From NCBI GenBank assembly GCA_907163375.1, contig CAJQUW010000477.1, forward strand, positions 1 to 64,000: a stretch of DNA of 64,000 bases, in the 5' to 3' direction. The stretch comes from Prostheceraeus crozeri. Lineage: Eukaryota; Platyhelminthes; Polycladida; Euryleptidae. Position 1 is the first letter of the stretch. Each line of letters begins with the position of its first letter. Shown in pieces: positions 54,473-64,000 of the stretch. The translations under genes and the position numbers were made by a program. The notes beneath the pieces are model-generated. The model ran no database searches and was not told the origin of the DNA. It was given only the letters and a program-made list of their open reading frames with translations.

Positions 54473-55309
54473 ATGGCCGCTTTTATGGATGTCTATCCCG
54501 ACCTTGACGATCATCACACTACGAAGGACATTTTCTCTTTAAACGATAATAAATTTTTGAAATTATACCGATTCGATAAGGATGTATTTCGCTCCATAAC
54601 AGATCTGATTCGAGCTGACATTGAAAGGCCAACTTCTCGATCATGTTCATTGTCTTGCGAAATACAGTTGGCAGCGGCGATACGATACTATGCGACTGGA
54701 TGTTTTCAAACAGATGTCGGTGAAGGCCTTAATATTAGCCAGCCGTCGGTTTATCGTGCTGTCTGCAACGTCGGAAGTGCATTGGATGAAGTGTTTGATG
54801 ACTATATTAAATGGCCAGACAACAAAACTTTAACTGAAAACAAACTTCTCTTCTACAAAATCGTGAGATTTCCCGCTGTTATTGGAGCCATTGACTGCAC
54901 CCACATTAGGATTCAAAGGCCATCATCCGATAAAAATCAGTATGTAAATAGAAAATTTTACCAGTCTCTGAATGTTCAAGCGGTTTGTGGACCTACTGGA
55001 CTTCTTCATAACGTCGAAGTAAATTGGCCAGGAAGTAATCACGACTCATTTATTCTTCGATTCGGTAGCAATGTATGGAGCCATATGGAGCAATCACCTC
55101 ATCATGGTTACGTACTTGGTGATTCAGCGTACCCATTACGTGAATGGCTCCTCACACCCTTAACTAATCCATCGACCCCATCAGAGCTTGCCTATAATAC
55201 TTCGCACAAGAGAACGCGTGTATTGATTGAGCACACTTTTGGACGACTTAAAAGGCGGTTCCATCTGTTACACAGTGAAAATCGACGCAGAAACCGCAAC
55301 GAACAGTGA
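54473..55309 (+). pseudogene. second Harbinger transposase, copy 2, truncated
   Basis: Same as 42779 onward, with one substitution seen (PLREWLL for PLRAWLL). It diverges from copy 1 at 55290, directly after HSENRRR, and ends in foreign sequence (NRNEQ) at 55309. It keeps the DDE residues through IEHTFGRLKRRF but lacks the C-terminal C-x-L-H-N segment. Confidence 0.85.
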
Positions 55310-55748
55310 ATAACCGCTCTTTGACAACTTTTTGAAATGCATTTAATGAAATGAATTCAATTGGGTTGTTTTCAATTAAAACTTTCATGAGGCTGTAATT
55401 TAGGTCCACTTTTTGATGTTGATTCTTTCGTGATCCAGCAAGCAGATGTACTTTATTTCTGTTAGAAATTAATATGTTCAATTTTTTGGGCGGTTAAATG
55501 ATTAAAACCCTATTGTGGACAATGTATGCACTATTTGTTTGCGTAGCACGTACTTCTCAAGGGCTCTATCAGGCTATGTATCGCTGATTTAGAGAGGGAG
55601 GAGATGAATTACATGCATATACACAACTGCGTGAAGCCCGTGAACACAGGGCTGGAGAAACACTTGTGTACGATAAACCGGAAAGACAAATAGCGTGATA
55701 TGACAGCTATGACTGTTGCCTAAACTAATGATTCAGTGCTAAATCAGT

Positions 55749-55935
55749 ACTGAAATTATTACTGATCGGTATACTGTTTCCTACCTCGGTTTCCACTAAT
55801 TAAAAAACTACTTACTGAAATTATTACTGATCAGTATACTGTTTCCTACCTCGGTTTCCACTAATTAAAAAACTACTGAAATTATTACTGATCAGTACAC
55901 TGTTTCCTACCTCGGTTTCCACTAATGAAAAAACT
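55749..55935 (+). repeat. three tandem copies of a 61 bp unit
   Basis: Units 55749-55813 (65 bp with a CTTA insertion), 55814-55874 and 55875-55935, each starting ACTGAAATTATTACTGATC and containing TACCTCGGTTTCCACTAAT. They differ by a few bases. No coding frame. A small minisatellite of unknown role. Confidence 0.9.
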
Positions 55936-57721
55936 ACTGAACATTGATATTAGTCTTGCAGAATTTCATTTTAAAATGATTAGGGATTCCTGCGTCACAA
56001 TTTTTTCTCTACTACCGTCTATCTCGCCCCCATCTTTTAATATCTATTTTCGCATTACATAACGGCATGATTGTTAAAGACAGTTCCTTATTTTTTCGAA
56101 TGTTTGTTTGAAAATTAATGCCGTACATCGCAATATACGTTCATAATTTCTTATCAAAGAATCAAGATGCGGTTCTGATTATCGGACTATTTGACGCTAA
56201 TGCTTCGAAATGTTAACTTGAGAAATATCCCATTTTGTGAAAACATGAAGGATAATATCAAATCCAAAGACTGACAAAAATCGGCTTTTCATAATCAAAC
56301 GTGAAACCGCCAGTATCAATGTCGTCACGGTCATCACTCACTTCGCCGGTTGAAATATGATCAGAGTCATAGACAGTCATTGTTTCTCGGTCAACGTCCG
56401 AATAATGTTCGAGATCATCACGGTTTACTTCCGTCTCAATAAAATTATCAGATTCCAAAAGCAGATTTGAAGAATCAACTGATAATAATCTGAAAACCGT
56501 CGCTTCTTACGTTGATTTCTTGTTTCCATTGTTGACAGCTATCAATGAAAGCACTAACTGTTATCGTACCTTCCCTTTCTGCTTTTGTGTAAGTTACACG
56601 TACACGATGGTTTGAAGAAGTTTATTTGCGCCTGCAGCCGCAAACTACTCGAAGTAAGTTAATTAGACGCTTCTGTCGTCAACCCACAGTGTTTTTCCTG
56701 ATTGACCCACGACCAGGGAAGTGACGCAGGCAATCTAATTACTTGCGTGCATGCTTGTGCGCTGGTGTTCGCCAGGTTGTGGTTAGAGCGATGGTGATCG
56801 ATGACGGCAAAAGATAGATGCAGATATACACAAAGGAACCAATTGGCGTTCAGTGTAATGATTCAAAAGATGCTTATAGAAAATGTGTAGTAACGATTTC
56901 GGATCAGAATGCAATGGAAGCAATTCCTTCCAACCGAAGAATCGACAGCCTGCAGCAGCAGAAACGAGGAGGAGGAAAAGAAAGATCGAGTCAGTGATGA
57001 ACTACATCAACTACGGAAAATTGTCCGGGATTTGGAAGAGTAAAATGGTTAGTCTACATGAATTCAGCTTAATGTCAGTTAAGTTTTAACAACTTCAACA
57101 TCTTCAGTTCTATAACAGAAAAGTATAATTTTGATTTTAGAAATTACGTATTTGATTTAGTATATACTGATAGAAGCGTGATTATTTCCCTATAATCAAC
57201 GTGTAAATCGACCTGCAGGCAAGACACATACTCACAATACATGGGCAATATATAGTAGCCTGGAATATTTGAAGGGTGTTTTATTTACTTACCTTAACAG
57301 AAGTAAATGACATAAAGATAATTCTTATGTTGTCTGAAATGATATAAGCTCTGTGTTGTATATACAGTATGCAACAATATACAGCCCATTGAGTTGTGGC
57401 ACATACTATTTACATACTACTGTGAAAGATAGATAAATTCATACTTCAAGTTTAGATCACTAATCAATAGCAAATTGATGCGTATTGTGAATTCTGCATC
57501 AAGCAGAATGTCTTTCTGTGAAAAGTAATACAGTGGAAGCCGCTTAATGGAATTACACTTGTCCCTCCACATTTGAGTCAATTATCCGGCTGATTCAATT
57601 ACGCGAAATTATGAAATACATGTATATTTTCCCTAATAATGAAGACAAAATGCTACGGAAAACTATATACACGGATACATAACATTGGGAACCTTAGAGA
57701 CCGTAGGTCAGCGATGTTACA
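55936..57721. other. unassigned interval before the tandem array
   Basis: Only short frames. One (minus 56458-56258) encodes an acidic peptide (TEVNRDDLEHYSDVDRE) like the N-terminus of some piggyBac transposases, but nothing follows it. Another (plus 56883-57089) is basic (TRRRKRKIESVMNYI) without known family. No repeats or element ends were recognised. Confidence 0.45.
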
Positions 57722-58286
57722 CGACCTGCATATAGAGCAATTCATGTGACGGCATATTTTGTTGCTAGACTGTTACTTCACCCTGAACCTGCTGTAACAT
57801 CTTCCACTTGCAACATGCCATGAGGTGATGTCATGTGATGTGGGAAAATGGATGAATGCGGCCGGTTTGGAGCGTTTTGTGGCATTATTTCTTGTAATCC
57901 TTCGGAATCGATATGAATCTGCCGGTGAATTGCATGGAAATGCGCGCGCGTGCGTGATGATGAGTAGTGTCATGTGCATCATCCTATTTTCTTCATCTTC
58001 GCCATTATCTCCAGTTCCATGTTGAAACTCTTCTTGTTTCTTTTTCTACTCACGAATAGTTTCTTCGAGAGTTCTTCTGAGATACTCAATATAATCAGTG
58101 TAACGAACATTCTCAAACGTTATTCACATGTTCTCCCACACATCGAAGAAATTGATTTCAGCGTTAAATTATTTCCAGCAGAACAGTTTTTCTCCAGTCA
58201 ATGAAGACATCTTGGAGTTTCTTGCCATGAGTTGTCCATGACACAAGAATCTTGCTGCATTAAGGTTGTGTTCTGGAGCTATTGCT

Positions 58287-59771
58287 CTATTTCATGAATC
58301 TTGAAAGCCCAGGTAGCGGTTGTGGAATGTCTTTCAGTTGTTGCGCTTCAGCGACAGGAATGCCTCCCTCATTCAAGAATCGGGTGGACTGCAGTATAAG
58401 TTCGGGATAAAATGCACGTAATTCGAAGGGCGGAGCGGGTGGTGAAGTTGCAGGCGGATCGGAGACATTGGAAAACTCGCGGTCTCTGAGGCGTTTCACT
58501 CTCTGATATGTAGGATATGGGTCTTATGGAACTTACTGGCGAGAGATAGGTGGCCAAAAAGGGCTGCTTCCTGCCAGTCGAGGTCATGGCGGTGGCGTCC
58601 AGTTCCGCCCAATGCAGCGATCTGAGGGGTGGCGGCAAGTTGCCGGATAGTAAGCTCGAGACGATGCCAGTGTTCGACTTGGGAGGGATGGAGGCCGATG
58701 GAGGTGAGGACTTCCGCGTTTTCAGAGAAATATAAGGTCAGGAAGCGGGGGTAGGAGTCCAAGTTTTCAGTTTCTTTTCGGAAACAGACGTTGTCGACCA
58801 TTATCTCTGGCAGCTGCGTAGATGAGGAATCATGCTGGCGATCGGGTTCTCCTTTTTCATCTGGCGGTCGTGCCATCGCCTGAGGTGGATATGTTTGTCT
58901 TGACCTCGCCACGGAGCCGGGGAGGTTCTGAGTAGCTACAGAAACCAAGGCTGTTGCTGAAGCTGCAGCTGCCGATGCGGTTGGGGAGACCGGTCTTGGG
59001 GGCTTTTTGGGGCAGTAGGACATCATACGGTGTTAATGGCGACTGGCTCCGGTTGGTCAGGCCATCGGATGGGGGACGGCAGTTCCGCGAGTCGGCTGGA
59101 AGCTGTAGTGGAAGATCCATCAGGGGGCGAATTGAGCGGTGGTTAGGCGGGCGCGGTTGGTGTGGAGGCTGACGGTGTCGCTTGAGAGGCTGGAACGGGC
59201 GAAGTGGAGGCCGGATTCGAAACAGGAGAGGTGGAAGGCGACTGGAAGGGGCTGGCGGTGAGGGGTCCAACCGGATATTCCAGTTGGAGGTCCTTAAGTT
59301 GGGGAATTGGTGGCGGCGGGAGGAGTTCGATGTCGGGTTCTTGTACGGATAGAGATTGTACGGATAGAGATTCAGGTTCTTGCGGACTGCGTTATGAGCC
59401 GATCCAAGAGAGATGTCCGCTTCTTGGGACAAGCGTCGAAGGGACTTGCTTGGGCTATTGGTCATTGCCTCAGAAATCGCATCCATCTTTTCAGCGTTCA
59501 AAACTGATGGTCTGCCTGATCGGTCTGCGTCGTGAACCGATCCGGTCTCTCTGAACTTGGCTATCAGGCTTCTGACAGAATTTCTGTGTGGAGGATCTTC
59601 ATTTAGAAAAGCCTCTTCGAATCGTTTTCGAACCTCATCTGTGTATTGCCCATTACAGCGAAACGTGTGTTCAACCAGGAATGTTCTCTGTTGCACAGTC
59701 AAGACCATTTTGTCAAGAATGAAATTGAACAGCGAAAACAGTGACTCATTGTATTCTCGAGCATCGTTCAA
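58287..59771 (-). pseudogene. HTH plus Pro/Ala/Ser-rich gene of unknown family, array copy A
   Basis: On the minus strand MVLTVQQRTFLVEHTFRCNG (from 59711), RNSVRSLIAKFRETGSVHD, RSGRPSVLNAEKMDAISEAM and LRRLSQEADISLGSAHNAVR form two helix-turn-helices with a G-R-P-S hinge. This is the DNA-binding part of a transposase family (DUF4817 type). A 15 bp repeat (TTGTACGGATAGAGA twice) follows, and the DDE part is absent. Instead there is Pro/Ser/Ala/Thr-rich sequence (TASAAAASATALVSVA), then a more ordered piece, MVDNVCFRKETENLDSYPRF, LTLYFSENAEVLTSIGLHPS and VEHWHRLELTIRQLAATPQI, unlike anything I know. It ends PPFELRAFYPELILQSTRFL. Frames change several times, so this may be a pseudogene, spliced, or affected by errors in G-runs. 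Confidence 0.55.
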
Positions 59772-61719
59772 GCCATCAGTTGCCTATTCACAGATAATCG
59801 TACATCAAGCAATGCAATATTAACTGATCGATGCATTAGACATGAATGTAGTCATTGTTTACTGAGTAACTTGGTCATAAATTACGATAATCAGGTGCAC
59901 ATCATGTGACGGCATATTTCGTAGCTAGACTGTTTGCTACTTCATCCTGAACCTGCTGTAGCATCTTCCACTTGCAACATGCCATGAGGTGACGTCATGT
60001 GATGTGTGAAAATGGATGAATGCGGCCGGTTTGGAGCGTTTAGTGGCACTATTTCTTGTAATCCTTCGGAATCGATATGAATCTGCCGGTGAATTGCATG
60101 GAAATGCGCGCGCGTGCGTGATGATGAGTAGTGTCATGTGCATCATCCTATTTTCTTCATCTTCGCCATTATCTCCAGTTCCATGTTGAAACTCTTCTTG
60201 TTTCTTTTTCTACTCACGAATAGTTTCTTCGAGAGTTCTTCTGAGATACTCAATATAATCAGTGTAACGAACATTCTCAAACGTTATTCACATGTTCTCC
60301 CACACATCGAAGAAATTGATTTCAGCGTTGAATTATTTCCAGCAGAACAGTTTTTCTCCAGTCAATGAAGACATCTTGGAGTTTCTTGCCATGAGTTGTC
60401 CATGACACAAGAATCTTGCTGCATTAAGGTTGTATTCTGTAGGTATTATTCGACCTATGTGAGTAATTACTTCCTCCAACGTTTGACTTGGTCACACTTG
60501 TATTTGCCATGTGGTTACACGACCTGCATGTAGAGCAATTCATGTGACGGCATATTTTGTTGCTAGCTTGTTACTTCACCCTGAACCTGCTGTAACATCT
60601 TCCACTTGCAACATGCCATGAGGTGATGTCATGTGATGTGTGAAAATGGATGAATGCGGCCGGTTTGGAGCGTTTAGTGGCACTATTTCTTGTAATCCTT
60701 CGGAATCGATATGAATCTGCCGGTGAATTGCATGGAAATGCGCGCGCGTGCGTGATGATGAGTAGTGTCATGTGCATCATCCTATTTTCTTCATCTTCGC
60801 CATTATCTCCAGTTCCATGTTGAAACTCTTCTTGTTTCTTTTTCTACTCACGAATAGTTTCTTCGAGAGTTCTTCTGAGATACTCAATATAATCAGTGTA
60901 ACGAACATTCTCAAACGTTATTCACATGTTCTCCCCACACATCGAAGAAATTGATTTCAGCGTTAAATTATTTCCAGCAGAACAGTTTTTCTCCAGTCAA
61001 TGAAGACATCTTGGAGTTTCTTGCCATGAGTTGTCCATGACACAAGAATCTTGCTGCATTAAGGTTGTATTCTGTAGGTATTATTCGACCTATGTGAGTA
61101 ATTACTTCCTCCAACGTTTGACTTGGTCACACTTGTATTTGCCATGTGGTTACACGACCTGCATGTAGAGCAATTCATGTGACGGCATATTTTGTTGCTA
61201 GCTTGTTACTTCACCCTGAACCTGCTGTAACATCTTCCACTTGCAACATGCCATGAGGTGATGTCATGTGATGTGGGAAAATGGATGAATGCGGCCGGTT
61301 TGGAGCGTTTTGTGGCATTATTTCTTGTAATCCTTCGGAATCGATATGAATCTGCCGGTGAATTGCATGGAAATGCGCGCGTGGGTGATGATGAGTAGTG
61401 TCATGTGCATCATCCTATTTTCTTCATCTTCGCCATTATCTCCAGTTCCATGTTGAAACTCTTCTTGTTTCTTTTTCTACTCACGAATAGTTTCTTCGAG
61501 AGTTCTTCTGAGATACTCAATATAATCAGTGTAACGAACATCCTTAAACGTTATTCACATGTTCTCCCACACATCGAAGAAATTGATTTCAGCGTTTAAA
61601 TTATTTCCAGCAGAACAGTTTTTTCTCCAGTCAATGAAGACATCTTGGAGTTTCTTGCCATGAGTTGTCCATGACACAAGAATCTTGCTGCACTAAGGTT
61701 GTGTTCTGGAGCTATTGCT

Positions 61720-63201
61720 CTATTTCATGAATCTTGAAAGCCCAGGTAGCGGTTGTGGAATGTCTTTCAGTTGTTGCGCTTCAGCGACAGGAATGCCTCC
61801 CTCATTCAAGAATCGGGTGGACTGCAGTATAAGTTCGGGATAAAATGCACGTAATTCGAAGGGCGGAGCGGGTGGTGAAGTTGCAGGCGGATCGGAGACA
61901 TTGGAAAACTCGCGGTCTCTGAGGCGTTTCACTCTCTGATATGTAGGATATGGGTCTTATGGAACTTACTGGCGAGAGATAGGTGGCCAAAAAGGGCTGC
62001 TTCCTGCCAGTCGAGGTCATGGCGGTGGCGTCCAGTTCCGCCCAATGCAGCGATCTGAGGGTGGCGGCAAGTTGCCGGATAGTAAGCTCGAGACGATGCC
62101 AGTGTTCGACTTGGGAGGGATGAGGCCGATGGAGGTGAGGACTTCCGCGTTTTCAGAGAAATATAAGGTCAGGAAGCGGGGGTAGGAGTCCAAGTTTTCA
62201 GTTTCTTTTCGGAAACAGACGTTGTCGACCATTATCTCTGGCAGGCTGCGTAGATGAGGAATCATGCTGGCGATCGGGTTCTCCTTTTTCATCTGGCGGT
62301 CGTGCCATCGCCTGAGGTGGATATGTTTGTCTTGACCTCGCCACGGAGCCGGGGAGGTCTGAGTAGCTACAGAAACCAAGGCTGTTGCTGAAGCTGCAGC
62401 TGCCGATGCGGTTGGGGAGACCGGTCTTGGGGCTTTTTGGGGCAGTAGGACATCATACGGTGTTAATGGCGACTGGCTCCGGTTGGTCAGGCCATCGGAT
62501 GGGGGACGGCAGTTCCGCGAGTCGGCTGGAAGCTGTAGTGGAAGATCCATCAGGGGCGAATTGAGCGGTGGTTAGGCGGGCGCGGTTGGTGTGGAGGCTG
62601 ACGGTGTCGCTTGAGAGGCTGGAACGGGGCGAAGTGGAGGCCGGATTCGAAACAGGAGAGGTGGAAGGCGACTGGAAGGGGCTGGCGGTGAGGGGTCCAA
62701 CCGGATATTCCAGTTGGAGGTCCTTAAGTTGGGGAATTGGTGGCGGCGGGAGGAGTTCGATGTCGGGTTCTTGTACGGATAGAGATTGTACGGATAGAGA
62801 TTCAGGTTCTTGCGCACTGCGTTATGAGCCGATCCAAGAGAGATGTCCGCTTCTTGGGACAAGCGTCGAAGGGACTTGCTTGGGCTATTGGTCATTGCCT
62901 CAGAAATCGCATCCATCTTTTCAGCGTTCAAAACTGATGGTCTGCCTGATCTGTCTGAGTCGTGAACCGATCCTGTCTCTCTGAACTTGGCTATCAGGCT
63001 TCTGACAGAATTTCTGTGTGGAGGATCTTCATTTGGAAAAGCCTCTTCGAATCGTTTTCGAACCTCATCTGTGTATTGCCCATTACAGCGAAACGTGTGT
63101 TCAACCAGGAATGTTCTCTGTTGCACAGTCAAGACCATTTTGTCAAGAATGAAATTGAACAGCGAAAACAGTGACTCATTGTATTCTCGAGCATCGTTCA
63201 A
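61720..63201 (-). pseudogene. HTH plus Pro/Ala/Ser-rich gene of unknown family, array copy B
   Basis: Second copy of 58287-59771. The HTH half is open and identical except for substitutions (AFPNEDPP for AFLNEDPP, VHDSDRSG for VHDADRSG). The C-terminal half is split at other places: most differences between copies are one-base changes in G-runs (for example near 62105, 62355, 62430, 62550 and 62625). Where copy A is broken, copy B is sometimes open and vice versa. Taken together the pair hints that the original gene was one long frame. Function unknown. Confidence 0.55.
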
Positions 63202-64000
63202 GCCATCAGTTGCCTATTCACAGATAATCGTACATCAAACAATGCAATATTAACTGATCGATGCATTAGACATGAATGTAGTCATTGTTTACTGAGTAAC
63301 TTGGTCATAAATTACGATAATCAGGTGCACATCATGTGACGGCATATTTTGTAGCTAGACTGTTTGCTACTTCATCCTGAACCTGCTGTAGCATCTTCCA
63401 CTTGCAACATGCCATGAGGTGACGTCATGTGATGTGTGAAAATGGATGAATGCGGCCGGTTTGGAGCGTTTAGTGGCACTATTTCTTGTAATCCTTCGGA
63501 ATCAATATGAATCTGCCGGTGAATTGCATGGAAATGCGCGCGCGTGCGTGATGATGAGTAGTGTCATGTGCATCATCCTATTTTCTTCATCTTCGCCATT
63601 ATCTCCAGTTCCATGTTGAAACTCTTCTTGTTTCTTTTTCTACTCACGAATAGTTTCTTCGAGAGTTCTTCTGAGATACTCAATATAATCAGTGTAACGA
63701 ACATTCTCAAACGTTATTCACATGTTCTCCCACACATCGAAGAAATTGATTTCAGCGTTGAATTATTTCCAGCAGAACAGTTTTTCTCCAGTCAATGAAG
63801 ACATCTTGGAGTTTCTTGCCATGAGTTGTCCATGACACAAGAATCTTGCTGCATTAAGGTTGTGTTCTGTAGGTATTATTCGACCTATGTGAGTAATTAC
63901 TTCCTCCAACGTTTGACTTGGTCACACTTGTATTTGCCATGTGGTTACACGACCTGCATGTAGAGCAATTCATGTGACGGCATATTTTGTTGCTAGCTTG

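Larger units (their letters stand above)
43673..55290. repeat. segmental tandem duplication, copy 2
   Basis: Direct copy of 30265-43672. The junction at 43672/43673 fuses the Harbinger transposase to the Tc1 fragment (GATTTCACTTCGCGATAC begins the shared part). Copy 2 ends in Harbinger at 55290, after which the sequences differ. It lacks the mariner and shows the empty TA site at 50586-50590. Confidence 0.9.
57722..64000. repeat. tandem array with a 3.43 kb higher-order unit, runs past the window
   Basis: A block of about 550 bp beginning GTGACGGCATATTT occurs at 57748, 59908, 60546, 61181, 63338 and 63976 (the GACGG word). Steps are 2160, 638, 635, 2157 and 638 bases. So one long monomer and two short ones make a 3430 bp period, seen about 1.8 times here. 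Short monomers have an 85 bp linker (TAGGTATTATTCGACC...). Long monomers have instead a 1.6 kb gene-bearing insert. Copies are a few per cent or less apart by eye. Confidence 0.9.

Noticed and set aside
55749-55935. CRISPR array
   Set aside because: Contiguous 61 bp tandem units without unique spacers in an animal genome.
57974-58204. A 76-residue plus-strand frame with a hydrophobic start (MHHPIFFIFAIISSS), found in nearly every array monomer
   Set aside because: It repeats only because the DNA repeats. It is truncated by indels in the monomers at 60772 and 61405, and has no other support as a secreted peptide.
58954-59554. Plus-strand Gly/Arg-rich frames in the array (also 62568-62984)
   Set aside because: Antisense shadow of the Pro-rich minus-strand gene.
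1-64000. tRNA, rRNA or other RNA genes and host protein genes
   Set aside because: No cloverleaf, rRNA core or multi-exon host gene could be recognised by reading. A covariance or homology search could still find small RNAs.

Overview
This is eukaryotic, invertebrate-type genomic DNA: AT-rich, with spliced transposase genes and no operons or bacterial signals. No host gene was recognised. Almost everything identifiable is mobile DNA. The mix (pogo, piggyBac, PIF/Harbinger with a MADF partner gene, Tc1, DD34D mariner, hAT, Ty3/Gypsy, and a helix-turn-helix transposase family common in arthropods) fits an arthropod or similar invertebrate. The species cannot be fixed from this sequence.

Layout. 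Bases 15-4840 hold a complete but decayed Ty3/Gypsy element on the minus strand, with 249 bp LTRs and a CCAA(T) target duplication. Its integrase core is overwritten by a C-poor, G/T-rich stretch. Bases 6247-10695 hold a second, LTR-less, frameshifted Gypsy element with two related gag segments. Bases 10696-14080 are mostly unassigned. Bases 14082-17056 are a pogo element bounded by TIRs and TA. A dead DDE transposase (17264-18360) and a possible small pogo relative (18430-19355) follow.

Bases 19547-30870 are a nested stack. A second pogo element (TIR CCGTCAAACGCCCTAAC, TA target) has been split by a piggyBac (20078-22986), by a PIF/Harbinger (24218-28327, TAA target; spliced transposase plus MADF gene) and by a Tc1 (29237-30615).

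Bases 30265-55290 are two head-to-tail copies of an 11.6 kb segment (copy 1 30265-43672, copy 2 43673-55290). Each carries the Tc1 and pogo ends, a hAT element, a decayed piggyBac and a truncated second Harbinger. Copy 1 alone carries a 1735 bp DD34D mariner with an intact ORF and perfect long TIRs. Copy 2 shows the empty site. The hAT ORF is intact in copy 2 and frameshifted in copy 1.

Bases 55291-57721 are mostly unassigned apart from a 61 bp tandem repeat. From 57722 to the window end lies a tandem array with monomer spacings of about 635 and 2158 bp arranged as a 3.43 kb higher-order unit. The long monomers contain a minus-strand gene or pseudogene with an N-terminal helix-turn-helix domain and a Pro/Ala/Ser-rich remainder of unknown function. 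This is the least explained coding material in the window.
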